NCBI GenBank assembly: GCA_019420275.1
Contig: JAHZHN010000005.1
Coordinates: forward strand, 1-64,000
Length of the DNA: 64,000 nucleotides
Reading direction: 5' to 3'
Source of the DNA: Clostridiales bacterium
GTDB lineage: Bacteria; Bacillota; Clostridia; Lachnospirales; Lachnospiraceae
Below the pieces are notes generated by a model. It saw only the letters and a list, made by a program, of their open reading frames with translations. It was not told the DNA's origin and searched no databases. A program made the translations under genes and the position numbers. Positions 8,074 through 17,062 of this stretch are shown here, in pieces. Each line of letters opens with the position of its first letter. Position 1 is the stretch's first letter.

Positions 8074-9510
8074 ATGGAATCAATTTGGAGTAAGACATGG
8101 AACCGAAAGAAATATCCCTCCCTGGACAGAGATATTAAAACAGATGCAGCGGTCATCGGCGGAGGCATGGCAGGGATTCTGACTGCATGGTATCTTGAGC
8201 AGGTCGGTGTGCAGACGGTTGTCCTGGAGGCAGACAGGATTGGCGGCGGACAGACAAAAAATACTACCGCAAAGATTACAGCACAGCATGGTCTGTTCTG
8301 CAGCCGTTTTATGAAAAAGAAGGGAGAAGAAACGGCCAGAAAATATGTGCAGGCCAATCAGTCAGCAGTAGAAGAGTATAAAAGAATCATTCGAGACAAA
8401 GGGATCGATTGTGATCTGAGAGAATGTGATTCTTATGTTTATTCTGCTGATCGGGAAAAGATCAGGCGGGAGGTGCAGGCAGCAAAAAGACTGGGAATCC
8501 AGGCGTCCATTGAAGATCATCTTGAAATTCCGGTTTCTTGTGCGGGTGCAGTTTGTTTTCCCAGACAGGCCGAGTTCCATCCGCTGAAATTTATCGGGGC
8601 ACTGGCCGGAGATCTGACAGTCTATGAGAATACCCGGGCAGTGGAAATAGAGGATCATTTGATAAAAACAACAGGAGGAAACGTGAGCGCCGGCCAGATT
8701 ATCATTGCGGCACAGTTTCCTTTTATTAATTTTCCGGGCATGTACTTTGCCAGGATGTACCAGGAACGTTCCTATGTACTTGCGCTGTCAAACGCCGGAG
8801 GACTGAATGGCATGTATATAGGAGATGAGAAAGAGATGTTTTCTTTCCGACAGTATGATAAGTACATTCTTCTGGGAGGACAGGCACATCGGACCGGAGA
8901 GAATCAGGAGGGAGGACAGTATGAGGCTCTGAAAAAGAGTGCAAAAGAAATGTTTCCGAAAAGCACGGTGTCAGCCTGCTGGTCGAATCAGGACTGTATG
9001 CCGGCAGACAGCATTCCTTTTATCGGTAGGTTTGCTGCAGACCGTCCTAATTGGTTTGTAGCTGCAGGGTTTCACAAGTGGGGGATGAGTTCTTCCATGG
9101 TATCTGCCATGCTGCTGAAAGATTTGATTTGTGGAAAGGAAAATGAGTTTGCAGAAATATTTACCCCGTCTAGATTCTCGGGAGAAGAAATTCCCGGAAT
9201 TATGAGACAAGGAGGGAAGGCGGCAAAAGGACTGGCAAAACGATTTTTCCATGTTCCCCGCGAAACGACGGCCTCACTTCTTCCAGGGCATGGAGGAATC
9301 ATAAAGACACCTAAGGGAAAAGCAGGAGGATATAAGACACAAACAGGAAAAATTTATCAGGTGGATGCCGTCTGTCCGCATATGGGATGTGAACTGGCAT
9401 GGAATCCGGAGGACCGTTCCTGGGACTGCCCGTGTCATGGCTCTCGGTTTGATCGGGAAGGGAACCTGTTAAATGGACCGGCACAGAGAGGGATCAAATA
9501 TGAGGCATGA
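8074..9510 (+). CDS. FAD-dependent oxidoreductase with C-terminal Rieske [2Fe-2S] domain
   Basis: 478 residues. The N-terminal DAO-type FAD domain has VIGGGMAGILTAWYL followed by an acidic residue in VVLEAD. The last 50 residues are a Rieske domain. Cys434/His436 and Cys452/His455 are the cluster ligands (CPHMGC and CPCHGSRF), with Cys439 and Cys454 placed for the usual disulfide. Members are soluble oxidoreductases of unsettled substrate. The gene overlaps the next by 11 bases, so the two are translationally coupled. Confidence 0.85.
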   Translation: MESIWSKTWNRKKYPSLDRDIKTDAAVIGGGMAGILTAWYLEQVGVQTVVLEADRIGGGQTKNTTAKITAQHGLFCSRFMKKKGEETARKYVQANQSAVEEYKRIIRDKGIDCDLRECDSYVYSADREKIRREVQAAKRLGIQASIEDHLEIPVSCAGAVCFPRQAEFHPLKFIGALAGDLTVYENTRAVEIEDHLIKTTGGNVSAGQIIIAAQFPFINFPGMYFARMYQERSYVLALSNAGGLNGMYIGDEKEMFSFRQYDKYILLGGQAHRTGENQEGGQYEALKKSAKEMFPKSTVSACWSNQDCMPADSIPFIGRFAADRPNWFVAAGFHKWGMSSSMVSAMLLKDLICGKENEFAEIFTPSRFSGEEIPGIMRQGGKAAKGLAKRFFHVPRETTASLLPGHGGIIKTPKGKAGGYKTQTGKIYQVDAVCPHMGCELAWNPEDRSWDCPCHGSRFDREGNLLNGPAQRGIKYEA

Positions 9511-10423
9511 TTTCTATGGATGGTATTTTCGATGTCAGGGGAAGAGCGGGACGGCTGCTGTAATACCGGCGGTGCATTTGTCACCGGAAAAAGAGTGCTG
9601 CTCCATTCAGGTGATAACTCCCAGTGAAACTCTGTATCGTGAGTTTCCAATCTCTCAATTTCGTATGAATCGCAAAAGAGGAATCATGCAGATTGGAAAC
9701 AATCTGTTTTCACACAAAGGAATTCGCCTGCAGTTTATGGGCAAGTTATCACAGCAAGCAGCTAAGAACGGACATAAAACGGAAGACGGAAAATGGGTGA
9801 TGGTCAGCGGCAGGCTGGAGTTTGGGAAATTTGCAGAACCAAAATACGATATTATGGGTCCTTTTGCTTATATTCCGGGAATGGAGTGCAGACATGCCGT
9901 TTACAGTATGAGACATACGGTAAATGGCATTCTGGTACTGGATGAGAAAAAAATGATGTTTCAAAATGGAATGGGATATATGGAGGGAGACCGCGGCACT
10001 TCATTTCCTGATCAATATATTTGGACACAGAGTTTCTTCCCGGGAGGATCGATCATGATCGCGGCGGCGTCAATTCCATTGGCGGGAATGCATTTCACAG
10101 GAACCATAGGGTTTGTTTTCAAAAATAACAGAGAGTACCGTTTTGCAACTTATCTGGGAGCTTCTGTGATAAAAATGAAAGACAGAGAATTTCTGATTCG
10201 CCAGGGACGCTGCAGACTGCATGTGCGTTTTTTAGGATCAGGCGGCGGCACATTAAAAGCTCCGGACAAAGGAAATATGACACGAAAAGTTTGGGAAAAT
10301 ATTGCATGCAGCATAGAATATACGCTGTCCTATAGGAACCGCACATTGCTGCATATTGTGACGGATCAGGCGGCAGCAGAGTATGAAGTGACTGCAAGAG
10401 CTAGTTTTCAAACGAAAGAGTAG
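9500..10423 (+). CDS. tocopherol-cyclase-like protein
   Basis: 307 residues. It resembles the bacterial branch of the tocopherol cyclase family (PF14249). The start HDFYGWYF is typical, as is the central GYMEGDRGTSFPDQYIW, close to the family's GYxExDWGxSFPxxYIW. No signal peptide is obvious. Plant members cyclise prenylquinols, but the function in Firmicutes is unknown, so the name is a homology label only. I chose the ATG at 9500 (GAGAGG upstream), which overlaps the end of the Rieske/FAD gene. The 3' end overlaps the convergent marR gene by 23 bases. Confidence 0.7.
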   Translation: MRHDFYGWYFRCQGKSGTAAVIPAVHLSPEKECCSIQVITPSETLYREFPISQFRMNRKRGIMQIGNNLFSHKGIRLQFMGKLSQQAAKNGHKTEDGKWVMVSGRLEFGKFAEPKYDIMGPFAYIPGMECRHAVYSMRHTVNGILVLDEKKMMFQNGMGYMEGDRGTSFPDQYIWTQSFFPGGSIMIAAASIPLAGMHFTGTIGFVFKNNREYRFATYLGASVIKMKDREFLIRQGRCRLHVRFLGSGGGTLKAPDKGNMTRKVWENIACSIEYTLSYRNRTLLHIVTDQAAAEYEVTARASFQTKE

Positions 10424-10835
10424 TTTCTGCAGCAAGAAGCAGGAGACGTTTAAACTCAGCTTTCTCAGAGTCCGTCATTTTTTGTGTCATTTTCTGGAAG
10501 CTTTCTTCTACCTGTTCTTTTACAAATGGATATACCTGATAAGCCTGATCCGTGGGACGGATATCATAGGTTCGTTTATCTTTTGGATTCGTCGTGCGGG
10601 TTAGGAAATTACGCTCCTGAAGTTTGGTTACGGTTTTGGCAATCACACTTTTATCAAGAGCAAGCCGTTTTGTGATTTCATCCTGAGTCAGGCCATCATA
10701 ATCACAGATAATCAGGATGATGACTGCCTGAGCTGCGGTCAGCGAATACTGAGAACACCCGTTATTAAGCCAAATATGAGATTTCCTGTATAGGATAGAA
10801 ATTGTTTTAAATGCACTGTCTGTAATGGAAAGCAT
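10401..10835 (-). CDS. MarR-family repressor
   Basis: 144 residues, winged helix. The recognition region is TQDEITKRLALDKSVIAKTVTKLQERNFLTRTTNPKDKRTYDI, with the DxR wing. AAAGGAGG precedes the ATG. It is divergent from the MFS gene at 11005, and the intergenic region carries a perfect 28-bp palindrome and a related partial copy. It most likely represses the pump and possibly itself. Confidence 0.85.
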   Translation of the reverse strand: MLSITDSAFKTISILYRKSHIWLNNGCSQYSLTAAQAVIILIICDYDGLTQDEITKRLALDKSVIAKTVTKLQERNFLTRTTNPKDKRTYDIRPTDQAYQVYPFVKEQVEESFQKMTQKMTDSEKAEFKRLLLLAAETTLSFEN

Positions 10836-10860
10836 TGAGAAAACCTCCTTTTATCTGTTC

Positions 10861-10889
10861 ATTATAATCTGATTCAGATAATTTTGCAA
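10861..10889 (-). promoter_or_regulatory. promoter of the marR gene
   Basis: On the minus strand TTGCAA (10889-10884), a 17-bp spacer and TATAAT (10866-10861). The spacer contains the dyad ATCTGA-A-TCAGAT, possibly a separate operator, unlike the GTGGCAA sites facing the pump gene. Confidence 0.6.
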
Positions 10890-10897
10890 ACAAGAGA

Positions 10898-10915
10898 TGG
10901 TGGCAAGTGCTACTA
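10898..10915 (+). promoter_or_regulatory. auxiliary MarR-type site
   Basis: An 18-bp sequence (TGGTGGCAA then GTGCTACTA) matching the core of the perfect palindrome at 10948-10975 at 15 of 18 positions. It lies just upstream of the pump promoter's -35 box. Confidence 0.45.
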
Positions 10916-10918
10916 GTG

Positions 10919-10975
10919 TTGACGAAAAAAGGAATATGTGATATTTTAAATATAGTGGCAATTGCCACTATATTT
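10919..10975 (+). promoter_or_regulatory. MFS-gene promoter with 28-bp palindromic operator
   Basis: TTGACG (10919-10924), a 17-bp spacer and TATTTT (10942-10947). Directly after the -10 lies a perfect palindrome (10948-10975; arm AAATATAGTGGCAA). It covers the expected start point, so binding by the divergent MarR protein would repress the pump. Confidence 0.75.
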
Positions 10976-11004
10976 TTATGCAAAAAATGAAGGAGTTGTA
11001 GAAT

Positions 11005-12171
11005 ATGGAAAAAGAAACAAAAATTTGGAATAGGAAATTTGTACTTCTTTTTATTACAAATTTGCTGGTATTGGCTGCTTTTTATGCCGCTATTCCAATT
11101 ATACCAGTCTATTGTCAGGAGATCGGAATTACAGGGGCGAAAGTTGGAATTGTGCTGACAGCCATGTCGGTGGCTACCATCTTGTTCCGTCCGGCGGCAG
11201 GATATTTATTGGATAATTTTAACCGTTATCATGTATACCTGATCTTTTTGGCATTGTTTTGCCTGTCTTTCCCGGCATTTATATTATTTCCGGTATTTTG
11301 GATGCTGATCATCATACGTTTGTATACGGGAGCTGTATATTCCGTATGTGGTTCGGCCACTATGACGCTGGCAGGTGATGTTTTGCCTCCAAAAAAAATT
11401 ACGGAAGGTATCAGCCGATTCGCTTTTACCATATCTATAGGAATGGCTGTTGGACCTTATGTGGGAATCCAAATACAAAACAACAGGGATAGTACGGCAT
11501 CCTTTCTTACTATTTTCGGAATTACGGTACTTGCATTTATTTGTGTAATGAATTGTCGGATCCATTATCCTAAAGTTGAGAGAAAGAAATTTTCAATTAA
11601 GGATACGATTTACAAACCTGCATTTCCGTTTATGATCAATATGATGTTTTTAATGATCCCGTATGGAGCCGTGATCGCATATTCATCTATACTTGCTCAG
11701 GAAAAGGATTTGATGTCCGTTCTTCCGTATTTTTATATTTTTCTGGTCATCGGCATGTTAATATCCAAAATTTCCACCCAGAAAATCATTGACGGAGGAA
11801 AACATCGTATTTTGGTATGTATCAGTCTGATGATTTTAGTTCTTACCATGATTAGCTATGTTTGGCTGGATACAGGAATTCATCTGCTTGCAGCAGGCTT
11901 TTTCTTTGGCTGTGGGTATGGTATTTTGCAGCCGTTGTTCCAGTCTTTTGTTACAGGAACAACGCCTGTCCAGAACCGAGGCGTTGCAAATGCCACGTAT
12001 ATGCTGTCTTATGATATTGGGATTGGACTGGGTTCTCTGCTGATGGGCTTTATGCAGGAGAGCATTGGTTTATCCATGGGATTTGCACTGACAGCAATTG
12101 CTTATGTAGTAGGCGCAATTGTGTATATTGTATATGTAGATAGGTATTACAGCAGATTAAAAGGAAAATGA
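11005..12171 (+). CDS. MFS efflux transporter (12-helix type)
   Basis: 388 residues with about 12 membrane segments and the loop 2-3 motif RPAAGYLLDNFNRY, a variant of the MFS motif A. The build fits a small-molecule exporter. It is repressed from the palindromic operator upstream. Its stop codon overlaps the start of a second marR gene (ATGA), so pump and second regulator are translationally coupled. Confidence 0.83.
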   Translation: MEKETKIWNRKFVLLFITNLLVLAAFYAAIPIIPVYCQEIGITGAKVGIVLTAMSVATILFRPAAGYLLDNFNRYHVYLIFLALFCLSFPAFILFPVFWMLIIIRLYTGAVYSVCGSATMTLAGDVLPPKKITEGISRFAFTISIGMAVGPYVGIQIQNNRDSTASFLTIFGITVLAFICVMNCRIHYPKVERKKFSIKDTIYKPAFPFMINMMFLMIPYGAVIAYSSILAQEKDLMSVLPYFYIFLVIGMLISKISTQKIIDGGKHRILVCISLMILVLTMISYVWLDTGIHLLAAGFFFGCGYGILQPLFQSFVTGTTPVQNRGVANATYMLSYDIGIGLGSLLMGFMQESIGLSMGFALTAIAYVVGAIVYIVYVDRYYSRLKGK

Positions 12172-12653
12172 TGAGAAGGATGGAGTACAAAACAGGCCAG
12201 TTATTGGTTCAGCTGGGGAATATGGTGACGTGGTTTAGAAATCAGAATTTACAAAGTCAAAATTTAACATCGGAACAGGCAGGAATCATTGGATTTCTTG
12301 AGAAAAAAGAGGATCAGGGGATTACCATATGTGAACTTGCAAAAGAGATGAGCCGTTCCAAGGCAACTGTTTCTGAAATTCTCAAGAAAATGGAACAAAA
12401 GTCTCTGATTAGACGCTGTGAAGATCCGGCAGACGGCAGAAAGAAATATGTATTTCTCACAGAACAGGGAAGAAATATGGAAAAGGATTTGATGAAAGCT
12501 GCCAGGGAAAGTGAGAGGATTGTTTTACAGGGGATGTCTGAGGCTGAGCAGGCGGAATTCAGCAGGCTTCTTGAAATTGCTCATAAAAATATGAATGTTG
12601 TCAGGAGAATCAAGCATAACGAAAATCTGTTCCAGGAACAAAAGACAGAATAA
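12168..12653 (+). CDS. second MarR-family regulator, coupled to the MFS gene
   Basis: 161 residues. Winged-helix core ITICELAKEMSRSKATVSEILKKMEQKSLIRR followed by the wing PADGRKKYVFL. Starts in the ATGA overlap with the pump gene. The pump thus has a MarR on each side, and the two are not close paralogues (different recognition helices). Confidence 0.82.
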   Translation: MMRRMEYKTGQLLVQLGNMVTWFRNQNLQSQNLTSEQAGIIGFLEKKEDQGITICELAKEMSRSKATVSEILKKMEQKSLIRRCEDPADGRKKYVFLTEQGRNMEKDLMKAARESERIVLQGMSEAEQAEFSRLLEIAHKNMNVVRRIKHNENLFQEQKTE

Positions 12654-12782
12654 CGTGTATTTTTTTCACTCCTGCCTTGAGAAAATATGGTTCTTTAAGA
12701 ATAGTAAGAAAGAAGCAAATGGCGTATAATGGATATTAAGAAACGTAGGATGAGATGTAAGAAGAAAGGACGTTGATCATTC

Positions 12783-15260
12783 ATGCATGACTGTATCCAA
12801 ATTCGCGGTGCAAGGGTACATAACTTGAAAAACATCGATGTGGATGTACCATTAAATCAGATTGTGGGGATTGCAGGTGTTTCCGGCTCAGGGAAATCTT
12901 CTCTGGCATTAGGTATTTTGTATGCTGAAGGTTCGCGCCGCTATCTGGAGGCGTTATCTACGTATACCCGACGACGCATGACCCAGGCAGCAAAGGCGCA
13001 GGTAGACGAAGTTTTATATGTGCCGGCAGCATTGGCTCTGCATCAGCGTCCTGGTGTGCCGGGGATCCGAAGTACTTTTGGAACGGGGACCGAGCTGCTG
13101 AACAGTCTGCGGCTGATGTATTCTCGTCTGGCCAGTCACCGCTGTCCTAATGGACACTATGTGCCGCCGACACTGGCAGCTGCTGCGGAAAGACCTCTGA
13201 TCTGTCCGGAATGCGGGGCCGAATTTTTTGCGCCTTCTGCAGAGGAATTAGCTTTTAACAGTCAGGGAGCCTGTAAAACCTGCGGCGGCACCGGTATTGT
13301 TCGGACCGTTGACCGGTCTGCATTAGTTCCCGATGAAAGTCGGACAATTGATGAAGGAGCAGTGGCGCCATGGAGATCTCTGATGTGGGATCTTATGACG
13401 GACGTATGCCGGGAGATGGGAGTGCGTACAGATGTGCCGTTTCGAGATTTAACAGACAAAGAAAAAGAAATTGTTTTTGACGGCCCGGCGGAGAAAAAGC
13501 ATATTCTTTACCGAGCGAAAAAAACAGATGCGGTTTCGGAATTAGATTTTACTTATTACAGTGCAGTGCGTACCGTTGAAAATGCACTTTCCAAGGTAAA
13601 AGATGAAAAAGGAATGAAACGGGTGGAGAAGTTTCTGAAAGAAGGAATCTGCCCGGACTGCAGCGGCAGCCGTCTGAGCGAGGCAGCCAGGGCACCAAAG
13701 CTAAGAGGAATTTCCCTGGATGAAGCGTGTAAAATGACACTGAAAGATCTGGTTCATTGGGTGACAGGCGTGCCGGAGAGTCTGCCGGAAGAAATGCGGT
13801 CTATGGCAGAGAATATCTGCGAGTCTTTTCAGACAGCGGCAAAGCGTCTGATGGATCTGGGACTTGGGTATCTGACATTGGACCGCGGGGCATCTACCTT
13901 GTCTACAGGAGAACGGCAGCGGATGCAGCTGGCCCGTGCGGTAAGAAATCGAACCACTGGGGTTTTGTATGTACTGGACGAGCCGTCCATCGGTCTGCAT
14001 CCATCGAATATTGCCGGTTTGACGGAAGTGATGCATGATCTGATCCATGATGGGAACTCAGTGGTGCTGGTAGATCATGATACGCAGGTCTTGTCAGAAG
14101 CCGATTGGATCATCGAGATGGGCCCTGGGGCAGGATCGGATGGAGGACGTGTGATCGCTCAGGGAACCACAGACGATTTAAAGAAATCCACGGATTCTAA
14201 AATAGGGATGTTTTTGTCGGATTCACAAAGAGCCAGACTGAGGGATCAGACTCCAATGGATGTTATGTTTGCGGAAGGAAGGATCCGTCTTTCTACAGGA
14301 GCAATCCATACAGTAAAACCGCTGGAAGTGGAGATACCGAAAGGAAGAATGACCGTTGTGACTGGTGTATCTGGTTCCGGAAAAACCACACTGATTCTGG
14401 AAAGTCTGATTCCGGGACTGGAGGCTGAAATTCAGGGGACAAAACTGCCGGATCATGTACATTTTGTGGATACTGCAGGCATTTCACAGGTTAAATTAAT
14501 TGACGCGGCACCCATTGGCATTAATGTACGTTCCACCGTGGCAACGTATGCCAATGTTCATGCCCAGCTTCGGAAGATTTTTGCCAGCATGCCGGAAGCG
14601 AAAGAACACAAGTATAAAGCAGGAGATTTTTCTTACAATACAGGGCGCCTGCGCTGTCCGGTTTGTGATGGTACGGGAGAGATCAGCCTGGATGTGCAGT
14701 TTCTGCCGGATGTGAATATTGCATGTCCGCAATGCCGGGGTTCCCGTTACGGAAAAGATGCCGGGAAAATACATTTTCAGACGGATTCCGGTCATATGTA
14801 TTCTCTTCCTGACCTTATGGAGATGGATGTTCATACTGCACTCATGGCGTGTAAGGATATGAAACTGGTGCGCCGCCGCCTGCAGGTATTGGAAGATCTT
14901 GGATTAGGTTATCTTACATTAGGAGAAGAAACGCCGAATCTGTCCGGAGGAGAGGCACAGCGTCTTAAGCTGGCAAGTGAAATGGGGAAAGCACAGTCGG
15001 ACTCTGTCTTCATTTTTGATGAACCGACGATTGGACTGCATCCATTGGATGTAGAAATTTTGATGGGAGTTTTTCAGACCCTGATTGCCCAGGGAGCGAC
15101 CGTTATTGTAATCGAGCATGATCTGGATGTCATACGAAATGCAGATTATGTGATCGATATGGGTCCGGGCGGAGGCGAAGCCGGCGGATATATTGTGGCA
15201 GCAGGAACCCCGCAAATAATAAAAGAGACCCCGGAAAGCATCACTGGAAAATTTCTGTAA
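12783..15260 (+). CDS. UvrA2-like excinuclease-family ABC ATPase
   Basis: 825 residues, shorter than housekeeping UvrA (about 940). It has two ABC modules, with Walker A GVSGSGKSS near residue 33 and GVSGSGKTT near 528, signatures STGERQ and LSGGEAQ, and Walker B with DEPSIGLHP and DEPTIGLHP. Zinc-ribbon pairs of the UvrA type are present (CPECG, CKTCGG; CPVCDG, CPQCRG). UvrA2-type paralogues give tolerance to DNA-binding drugs in some producers; here the role is inferred from the efflux-rich surroundings. A TATAAT at 12725-12730 could be its -10, with no clear -35. Confidence 0.83.
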   Translation: MHDCIQIRGARVHNLKNIDVDVPLNQIVGIAGVSGSGKSSLALGILYAEGSRRYLEALSTYTRRRMTQAAKAQVDEVLYVPAALALHQRPGVPGIRSTFGTGTELLNSLRLMYSRLASHRCPNGHYVPPTLAAAAERPLICPECGAEFFAPSAEELAFNSQGACKTCGGTGIVRTVDRSALVPDESRTIDEGAVAPWRSLMWDLMTDVCREMGVRTDVPFRDLTDKEKEIVFDGPAEKKHILYRAKKTDAVSELDFTYYSAVRTVENALSKVKDEKGMKRVEKFLKEGICPDCSGSRLSEAARAPKLRGISLDEACKMTLKDLVHWVTGVPESLPEEMRSMAENICESFQTAAKRLMDLGLGYLTLDRGASTLSTGERQRMQLARAVRNRTTGVLYVLDEPSIGLHPSNIAGLTEVMHDLIHDGNSVVLVDHDTQVLSEADWIIEMGPGAGSDGGRVIAQGTTDDLKKSTDSKIGMFLSDSQRARLRDQTPMDVMFAEGRIRLSTGAIHTVKPLEVEIPKGRMTVVTGVSGSGKTTLILESLIPGLEAEIQGTKLPDHVHFVDTAGISQVKLIDAAPIGINVRSTVATYANVHAQLRKIFASMPEAKEHKYKAGDFSYNTGRLRCPVCDGTGEISLDVQFLPDVNIACPQCRGSRYGKDAGKIHFQTDSGHMYSLPDLMEMDVHTALMACKDMKLVRRRLQVLEDLGLGYLTLGEETPNLSGGEAQRLKLASEMGKAQSDSVFIFDEPTIGLHPLDVEILMGVFQTLIAQGATVIVIEHDLDVIRNADYVIDMGPGGGEAGGYIVAAGTPQIIKETPESITGKFL

Positions 15261-15340
15261 TCATAAGAAAATGGCAGTTTGGAAATAGAGTTTTGGACGG
15301 AGACGACGAAATAAAAGCCGGAGAGAGGCAGGAGGAAAAT

Positions 15341-16417
15341 ATGAAGGAAGAATGTTTGATCTGCAAAGCACCCCTGGAATATCTAAACGAAGATATTGAG
15401 ATGGAATGTGAATTGTGCCACAAAAAAGAAAAGAGCAAAACAAGATGTGTCAACGGACATTATGTCTGCAATGAATGCCATATGCAGGGAATTGACGGCT
15501 TGATCGGCTTATGCCTCCATGAGACATCGAAAAATCCAGCCCATATTATAAAGCAAATGATGGATATGCCGTTTTGCCATATGCATGGACCAGAGCACCA
15601 TGTTATGGTAGGAATGGCTTTGCTGACTGCGTATAAAAATGCCGGCGGAAAGATTCACCTTGAGAAAGCCTTAATTGAAATGAACAGCAGAGGTCAGTCG
15701 GTGCCGGGAGGTGCCTGTGGATTCTGGGGCGCCTGCGGGGCGGGAATCAGCACGGGAATGTTTGTGTCCATTGTGACCAATGCTACGCCTTTGGGGAAAG
15801 ATAATTTTGGACTGTCCCATCGGATGACGTCTGCGGCATTGGGAGCAATCGGGGAAATCGGCGGGCCCCGCTGCTGTAAAAGAGATTCTTTTCTTTCCAT
15901 TCAAAAAGCAGTGGAATTTGTGAAAGAGAATCTGGGAATTGAGATGGAGTTATCAAAAATTGTCTGTTCTTACAGCGGACACAACAATCAGTGCATCGGA
16001 AAAAGATGTCCGTTTCGAAATCCAAAGAAAAAGAAAATTGCATTTCTCTGTGTTCATAATTCCTGCAGGAGTCAGATTGCGGAGGCTCTTGGGAAAAAAT
16101 ATCTGTCAGAGATAGCTGACTGCTATTCTGCCGGAACTAAGCTGAAGCCGAATATTAACCAGGACGCCGTAAGACTTATGAAACAGGAATATGGCATCGA
16201 CATGGAAAAAGAACAGGAATCCAAATTGCTGGAGGATATACCAGAAGCAGATCTTTATGTGACCATGGGATGTGATGTCGCGTGTCCCAATGTTCCAGGA
16301 AAGAAAATCATAGACTGGGGATTAGAAGATCCTACCGGACAAGATGATCAGGTTTTTATGGATGTGATTGGGAAGATCGAACAAAAAATTATAGAATTGA
16401 AGAATCGTCTCAAATAG
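15341..16417 (+). CDS. DUF5714-arsenate reductase (ArsC) fusion protein
   Basis: 358 residues. Residues 1-225 match DUF5714. There is a zinc-ribbon-like N-terminus (CLIC, CELC, CVNGHYVCNEC), then MHGPEHH, the glycine-rich CGFWGACGAG and GGPRCCKR. Residues 230-358 are a low-MW phosphatase-type ArsC domain with P-loop CVHNSCRS (Cys237, Arg243), the cysteine pair in MGCDVACP and the catalytic DPTG. The linker is Cys-rich (SGHNNQCIGKRCPF). I chose the ATG at 15341, preceded by AGGAGG. A DUF5714 partner is of unknown function; the fusion implies linked thiol or metalloid chemistry. Confidence 0.8.
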   Translation: MKEECLICKAPLEYLNEDIEMECELCHKKEKSKTRCVNGHYVCNECHMQGIDGLIGLCLHETSKNPAHIIKQMMDMPFCHMHGPEHHVMVGMALLTAYKNAGGKIHLEKALIEMNSRGQSVPGGACGFWGACGAGISTGMFVSIVTNATPLGKDNFGLSHRMTSAALGAIGEIGGPRCCKRDSFLSIQKAVEFVKENLGIEMELSKIVCSYSGHNNQCIGKRCPFRNPKKKKIAFLCVHNSCRSQIAEALGKKYLSEIADCYSAGTKLKPNINQDAVRLMKQEYGIDMEKEQESKLLEDIPEADLYVTMGCDVACPNVPGKKIIDWGLEDPTGQDDQVFMDVIGKIEQKIIELKNRLK

Positions 16418-16430
16418 AATTTTAATCTCA

Positions 16431-16461
16431 GGGCAGGAGGGAATATCCTGCCCGTTTTTTT
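16431..16461 (+). terminator. rho-independent terminator
   Basis: GGGCAGGA...TCCTGCCC hairpin followed by GTTTTTTT, 14 bases after the fusion gene. Confidence 0.9.
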
Positions 16462-16636
16462 ATGCCAAATGCTTGATTTTCCATCCTTGCTTTATTCAAA
16501 GAAGAAATCTTTTTGAGAACGGAGAGGATATAATGAGTGAATTAAGACAGACTGCAGCAAAAATCATATAGCTTAAATGGACATTTGACAGAAATTTTGT
16601 CACAGTTAAAAAAGAAAAGTTTTTTAATAAATACAG

Positions 16637-16695
16637 TTGACATTTCTGGTAAAAGAGAGTACGTTGTTATTAACGATTAAATAATTGCTTAATTG
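16637..16695 (+). promoter_or_regulatory. promoter and possible metal-repressor site before the HMA gene
   Basis: TTGACA at 16637-16642 with TACGTT 17 bp downstream, then an imperfect 22-bp dyad (CGATTAA...TTAATTG, 16674-16695). Its AT-rich form is like SmtB/CadC/CzrA-type sites. A related TTAAACAAATAAGCAAATG sequence lies at 17019-17044 before the ATPase gene. No ArsR-family gene is adjacent; the nearest is at 204. Confidence 0.4.
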
Positions 16696-16727
16696 TTGAA
16701 ATGAATGACGGGAAAGGAAGGAAAGAA

Positions 16728-16946
16728 ATGAAAAAAAGTTATAAAATCGAAGTAGACTGTGCAAACTGTGCGAATAAAATGGAATTGGCTGCTCAGAAGA
16801 CAGACGGAGTGAAAAATGCTTCTGTAAATTTTATGATGCTTAAAATGAATGTGGAATTTGAAGATGGACGCAATGCAAAAGAAGTAATGCAGGAAGTTCG
16901 CAGAAACTGCAAAAAAGTAGAGGATGACTGTGAAGTTTACATCTAA
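16728..16946 (+). CDS. free-standing HMA metal-binding domain protein
   Basis: 72 residues, ferredoxin-like heavy-metal-associated fold with DCANCA (Cys11 and Cys14) after the first strand. Acts as a soluble metal chaperone or as the detached N-terminal domain of the P-type ATPase 117 bases downstream, which has no HMA domain of its own. ATG at 16728 is preceded by GGAAGGAAAG; an earlier in-frame ATG at 16701 lacks a ribosome site. Confidence 0.83.
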   Translation: MKKSYKIEVDCANCANKMELAAQKTDGVKNASVNFMMLKMNVEFEDGRNAKEVMQEVRRNCKKVEDDCEVYI

Positions 16947-16956
16947 AAAAGGCATG

Positions 16957-17008
16957 AGAAAAAGGCGCCTCGAAGAAAGCAGAAAAGATCAAAGGGGCGC
17001 TTTTCCTT
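16957..17008 (+). terminator. hairpin between HMA and ATPase genes, possible attenuator
   Basis: GAAAAAGGCGCC pairs imperfectly with GGGGCGCTTTTC (16957-16970 with 16994-17005), followed by a short broken T tract. It could reduce read-through so that chaperone exceeds pump. Weak evidence. Confidence 0.4.
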
Positions 17009-17062
17009 AAAAAACGATTAAACAAATAAGCAAATGTTTAAACATAGAAAGGTGAGGGTATT

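Noticed and set aside
16533..16571. Short frame MSELRQTAAKII behind GGAGAGGA, like the N-terminus of small Lachnospiraceae proteins
   Set aside because: Only 12 codons, and the following sequence gives no continuing match; at most a fossil.
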